A DNA stretch of 8,306 bases. It comes from Reyranella sp. (GTDB taxonomy: Bacteria; Pseudomonadota; Alphaproteobacteria; Reyranellales; Reyranellaceae). The notes below the pieces were generated by a model, which ran no database searches, had not been told where the DNA came from, and was given only the letters and a program-made list of their open reading frames with translations. The position numbers were made by a program, and so were the translations under genes. Shown one piece after another: positions 6,059 through 8,306 of the stretch; position 1 is the stretch's first letter; each line of letters starts with the position of its first letter. The DNA is taken from positions 1 through 8,306 of the forward strand of contig JAKFVZ010000439.1 of assembly GCA_021732965.1 (NCBI GenBank), given 5' to 3'.

Positions 6059-7375
6059 TCAGTATGCGAGGAGATTTTCCCTGAACTGCTTGTGCTCGTA
6101 AGCCTTGCGCACCAGGCCGCGATCCTGGAGGGCGGGCACCAGCCCGTCCTCGATCTCGGCCAGGGTGCGGCGGTTGACGTTGGGCATGGAGAAGAGGAAG
6201 CCGTCGCCGCCGACCTCCTGCATGACCTCGCCCATGCGCGCCGCTACCGAATCGCAGGTGCCGCAGAGGTCAATCGACAGGTCGACGGCATTGAACGAGG
6301 CCATCGTCTTGCGGATCGAGCGGCCGTTGGCCAGCGCCCGGAACTGTTCGAGGTTGAGCTGGTGGCCGTTGGTGGTGACGTCGTCGGGCAGCGGCTTGTC
6401 GAGATCGAACTTGCCGAAGTCGATGTTCGTCACCTTGCCGAAGTGAGCGAGTCGTTCCTGGATGTTGGCCTGCGCCATGCTCTCGCGCTTCTTCTTGCGC
6501 TCCAGTGCCTCTTCCATGGTCTCTCCGAGGATCGGATTGATCAGGTAGAGGACCTTGCAATCGCTCGGCTTGCGGCCCTGCGCGATCATGTGCTTGTGCA
6601 CGTCGTCGCGATAGGCGCGCATGGCGTCGATGCCCTTGGCGTTGACGACGATCGTGTCGGCGTGGGCGGCGGCGAAGCGGCGGCCGCGCGGCGAGCCGCC
6701 GGCCTGGGCGATCACCGGTCGGCCCTGCGGGCTGGGACCGGAGTTGAGCGGCCCGCGCGTCTGGAAGTACTTGCCGGCGTAGTTCACGCCGTGGACCTTG
6801 GTGTGGTCGATCAGGTTGCCGCTCTTGCGGTCGGCGATGATCGCGCCTGGCTCCCACGAGCCCCAGAGGCCGCGGACGACGTCCATGTACTCGTCGGCCA
6901 TGTCGTAGCGCAGGTCGTGCTCGGGCATGCCCGGCATGCCGAAGTTCATCGCCGCGAAGTCGGAGCTGCCGGTGACGGCGTTCCAGCCGGCACGGCCCGC
7001 CGACACCTGGTCGAGTGTCGCCATGAGGCGGGCCAGCAGATAGGGGTGATAGGCGTAGGTCCCGAAGGTCGGCACGATGCCGATGCGAGATGTGACCTGG
7101 GTCATCAGCGCAGCGACCACCGACGGATCCTGCCGCGGCACGGCGATCGCCTTCTTCAGGTAGATCTCGGTCGAACCGCCGAAGCTCTCGCCCACATAGG
7201 AGGAGTCTTCGAGCAGGATATAGTCGAAACAGGCCCGCTCCAGGCTGCGGGCCATGTCGAGGAACAGCTCGGGCTGCTCCCATGTCGTCCCGATATGCCC
7301 GGTCCAGGGCTCCCCCCAGGCCTGCACACTGGAGCCCTGCAAGAACCACGCAAGATGAAACGGGTTGGTCGCCAC
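6059..7375 (-). CDS. FMN-dependent LLM-class monooxygenase, NtaA/SnaA/DszA type
   Basis: This 438-residue cytoplasmic enzyme of the bacterial luciferase-like superfamily uses reduced FMN and oxygen to oxidise a small organic substrate. The length fits the NtaA/DszA/SnaA group. Visible hallmarks are FHLAWFLQG near the N-terminus (6-14), YILLEDSSY (52-60), IGIVPTFGTYAYHPYLLARLMATLD (split around residue 110), the conserved SAGRAGWNAVT (125-135), YDMADEYM (157-164) and the phosphate-loop region VIAQAGGSPRGRR (221-233). The start is GTG at 7373-7375 because a GGAGGG Shine-Dalgarno sequence lies just upstream and the family N-terminus begins there. Longer in-frame reading to 7528 runs through the control region and looks non-coding. 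It is the first gene of the operon and is followed by the importer genes. The group acts on aminopolycarboxylates, sulfones and similar compounds; the actual substrate here is unknown. No partner flavin reductase is encoded in the window. Confidence 0.9.
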   Translation of the reverse strand: MATNPFHLAWFLQGSSVQAWGEPWTGHIGTTWEQPELFLDMARSLERACFDYILLEDSSYVGESFGGSTEIYLKKAIAVPRQDPSVVAALMTQVTSRIGIVPTFGTYAYHPYLLARLMATLDQVSAGRAGWNAVTGSSDFAAMNFGMPGMPEHDLRYDMADEYMDVVRGLWGSWEPGAIIADRKSGNLIDHTKVHGVNYAGKYFQTRGPLNSGPSPQGRPVIAQAGGSPRGRRFAAAHADTIVVNAKGIDAMRAYRDDVHKHMIAQGRKPSDCKVLYLINPILGETMEEALERKKKRESMAQANIQERLAHFGKVTNIDFGKFDLDKPLPDDVTTNGHQLNLEQFRALANGRSIRKTMASFNAVDLSIDLCGTCDSVAARMGEVMQEVGGDGFLFSMPNVNRRTLAEIEDGLVPALQDRGLVRKAYEHKQFRENLLAY

Positions 7376-7380
7376 AAACG

Positions 7381-7386
7381 CCCTCC
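7381..7386 (-). promoter_or_regulatory. Ribosome binding site that sets the monooxygenase GTG start
   Basis: GGAGGG on the minus strand ends five bases before the GTG at 7375, close to a consensus Shine-Dalgarno sequence. It decides the start over the upstream in-frame codons. It overlaps the left copy of the 9-mer repeat described for the control region. Confidence 0.7.
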
Positions 7387-7393
7387 GATGCCG
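7385..7393 (-). repeat. Left copy of inverted 9-mer CGGCATCGG
   Basis: On the minus strand CGGCATCGG runs directly into the Shine-Dalgarno sequence of the monooxygenase gene. An exact copy in the opposite orientation lies at 7511-7519, so each divergent leader carries the same 9-mer in the same sense as its gene. Confidence 0.45.
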
Positions 7394-7414
7394 CCTAGCC
7401 GACCCGGACGACGC

Positions 7415-7433
7415 AATTACTGTGCCGACAATT
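7415..7433. promoter_or_regulatory. AATT-N11-AATT dyad, candidate LysR-type regulator site
   Basis: ATT and AAT half-sites separated by 11 bases match the T-N11-A form of LysR-family operators, extended here to AATT on both sides. The site lies about 40 bases upstream of the monooxygenase GTG and 110 bases upstream of the aldolase-family ATG. Function is inferred from form and place only. Confidence 0.35.
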
Positions 7434-7510
7434 CGCAGGGCGGCTCTGCGTGCCGCAGGGGCAAGAGTGCGTCGCGCCTTCGGGCGAGTTGCGTTACCAT
7501 GAGGGCCACA

Positions 7511-7519
7511 CGGCATCGG
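7511..7519 (+). repeat. Right copy of inverted 9-mer CGGCATCGG
   Basis: This exact copy of the left 9-mer lies 23 bases before the ATG of the aldolase-family gene. The flanking bases of the two copies do not match, so the shared unit is nine bases. Confidence 0.45.
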
Positions 7520-7542
7520 CAGACACACAGCAGGAGCGCGAG

Positions 7543-8304
7543 ATGGATACGGTGATGCAATCCGAGAAGCTCGATATGAGCGAGGCCGAGTGGCAGGCGC
7601 GCTGCGACCTGGCGGCCCTCTACCGGATCACCGACCTGTTCGGCTGGACCGACACGATCGACACCCACATGACGGTGCGTATCCCGGGCGAGCCCAAGTG
7701 CTTCCTGATCAACAACTATGGCGACCTGTTCGACGAGATCACTGCGTCGAGCCTGGTGAAGATGGACATCGACGGCAACGTCTACGCCAAGGACGGCAAG
7801 TTCAACGCCGCGGGCTTCACCATCCATAGTGGTGTCTACAAGGCACGTCCCGATGCAAACTGCGTGATGCATACGCACACGCGCGCCGGCACCGGCGTGT
7901 CGGTGCTGAAGAAGGGCATTCGCCCGATCAGCCAGGACGCGCTCTCGGTCTACGACGACCTCGTCTATCACGAGTACGGCATGCCGACGTCCCAGGAAGA
8001 ATGCGACGCGCTGGGCGTGTCCTGCCAGCACGGCAACTCGGTGGTGCTGCGCAACCATGGCCTGCTGACCGTCGGTACCACGATCCCGGGCGCACTGCGG
8101 CGCATGTACATGCTCGAGCGTGCCTGCGAGGTCGAGGTCATCGCCCGCAGCCTCGACGAGGAGGCCGCACCGATCGAGGAAGACGTGATCCGCCAGTACG
8201 GCGAGCGCGCCAAGCAGCAGCGTGCCAATCCGGAATACGGCATGACCTACTGGAAGGCCGCGTTGCGCCAGATCGAGGGCAAGGGCACGGACTGGCGGCA
8301 GTAA
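7543..8304 (+). CDS. Class II aldolase/adducin-family protein
   Basis: This is a cytoplasmic protein of 253 residues with the class II aldolase/adducin fold, which typically binds a divalent metal. The metal-site histidines are visible: His110 and His112 in CVMHTHTRAG (107-116) and His172 in VVLRNHGLLTVG (167-178). The glycine-rich N-terminal part reads DLFGWTDTIDTHMTVRIPG (31-49). At the place where sugar-phosphate aldolases such as FucA carry the catalytic Glu (SSExxxH), this protein reads NAAGFTIHS (88-96). It therefore belongs to the adducin-like branch lacking that acid, and its reaction is unknown. The start ATG at 7543 has a CAGGAG Shine-Dalgarno sequence six bases upstream; a longer GTG start at 7450 lacks one. 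The stop codon lies two bases from the window edge, so downstream operon partners cannot be seen. It is divergent from the monooxygenase operon, which hints at shared regulation. Confidence 0.88.
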   Translation: MDTVMQSEKLDMSEAEWQARCDLAALYRITDLFGWTDTIDTHMTVRIPGEPKCFLINNYGDLFDEITASSLVKMDIDGNVYAKDGKFNAAGFTIHSGVYKARPDANCVMHTHTRAGTGVSVLKKGIRPISQDALSVYDDLVYHEYGMPTSQEECDALGVSCQHGNSVVLRNHGLLTVGTTIPGALRRMYMLERACEVEVIARSLDEEAAPIEEDVIRQYGERAKQQRANPEYGMTYWKAALRQIEGKGTDWRQ

Positions 8305-8306
8305 TC

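Larger units (their letters stand above)
7376..7542. promoter_or_regulatory. Divergent control region between the monooxygenase operon and the aldolase-family gene
   Basis: These 167 bases separate two divergent starts and must hold both promoters. Visible elements are an AATT-N11-AATT dyad (7415-7433), the most AT-rich patch here and of LysR-box form. There is also CTGCG-N3-CGCAG (7446-7458) and a small hairpin, CGCC-TTCG-GGCG (7475-7486), with a UUCG tetraloop. Two inverted copies of a 9-mer stand near the two starts (7385-7393 and 7511-7519). I found no convincing -35/-10 pair on either strand. No regulator gene is in the window. Confidence 0.6.

Noticed and set aside
7475..7486. CGCC-TTCG-GGCG as a terminator or riboswitch element
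   Set aside because: The stem is only four base pairs with no T-run and no conserved RNA motif around it; it is noted only as a small possible hairpin in the leader.
7376..7528. N-terminal extension of the monooxygenase to an upstream ATG at 7528
   Set aside because: The added 51 residues are Arg/Ala-rich and unlike the family N-terminus, and they would nearly reach the divergent start. GTG at 7375 has a strong Shine-Dalgarno sequence.
7450..7542. Longer start (GTG at 7450) for the aldolase-family protein
   Set aside because: There is no ribosome site before it, the extension resembles no family sequence, and it covers the dyad-rich control region.
6092..7555. 487-codon open frame on the plus strand across the monooxygenase
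   Set aside because: Although longer than the real gene, its sequence is low-complexity Val/Ala/Gly/His-rich with no motif, while the minus strand encodes a well-conserved monooxygenase.

Overview
The window is GC-rich, gene-dense DNA with the look of an alphaproteobacterial chromosome (Rhodospirillales- or Bradyrhizobium-like). This placement is inferred from codon use and from the gene families present (polyamine-type ABC importer with a Tat-exported binding protein, NtaA-type flavin monooxygenase, YqjM-type flavin oxidoreductase). No ribosomal or other marker gene is present to prove it. I see no mobile element, tRNA, rRNA or CRISPR array.

Layout, left to right. (1) Positions 1-325, minus strand: the first part of a YccU-type CoA-binding protein, running off the left edge and interrupted by an in-frame amber codon at 59-61. 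(2) 339-1499, plus: an Old Yellow Enzyme-family (YqjM-like) flavin oxidoreductase, divergent from the first gene with only 13 bases between the two start codons. (3) 1513-1537: a perfect 9-bp hairpin just after that gene, then 1584-2123, plus: an exported PrxQ/BCP-type peroxiredoxin. (4) 2101-7375, minus: a tightly packed five-gene operon read right to left. It starts with an FMN-dependent NtaA/DszA-type monooxygenase, followed by a Tat-type periplasmic binding protein, an ATPase and two permeases of the PotABCD class. The last permease overlaps the peroxiredoxin tail to tail by 23 bases. (5) 7376-7542: a 167-base divergent control region with several dyad sequences. (6) 7543-8304, plus: a class II aldolase/adducin-family protein.

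How the genes may work together. The importer probably brings in a small organic compound, and the monooxygenase, sharing its transcript, would oxidise it in the cytoplasm. The divergent aldolase-family protein may act on a product or belong to the same regulon. The substrate cannot be read from the sequence. The flavin reductase that such monooxygenases normally need is not in the window, nor is a transcriptional regulator. The three left-hand genes look unrelated to this module.

The families are all known ones. The observations most worth checking are the single-base nonsense codon in the CoA-binding gene, the shared 9-mer and AATT-N11-AATT dyad in the divergent control region, and two changed active-site positions in the flavin oxidoreductase.
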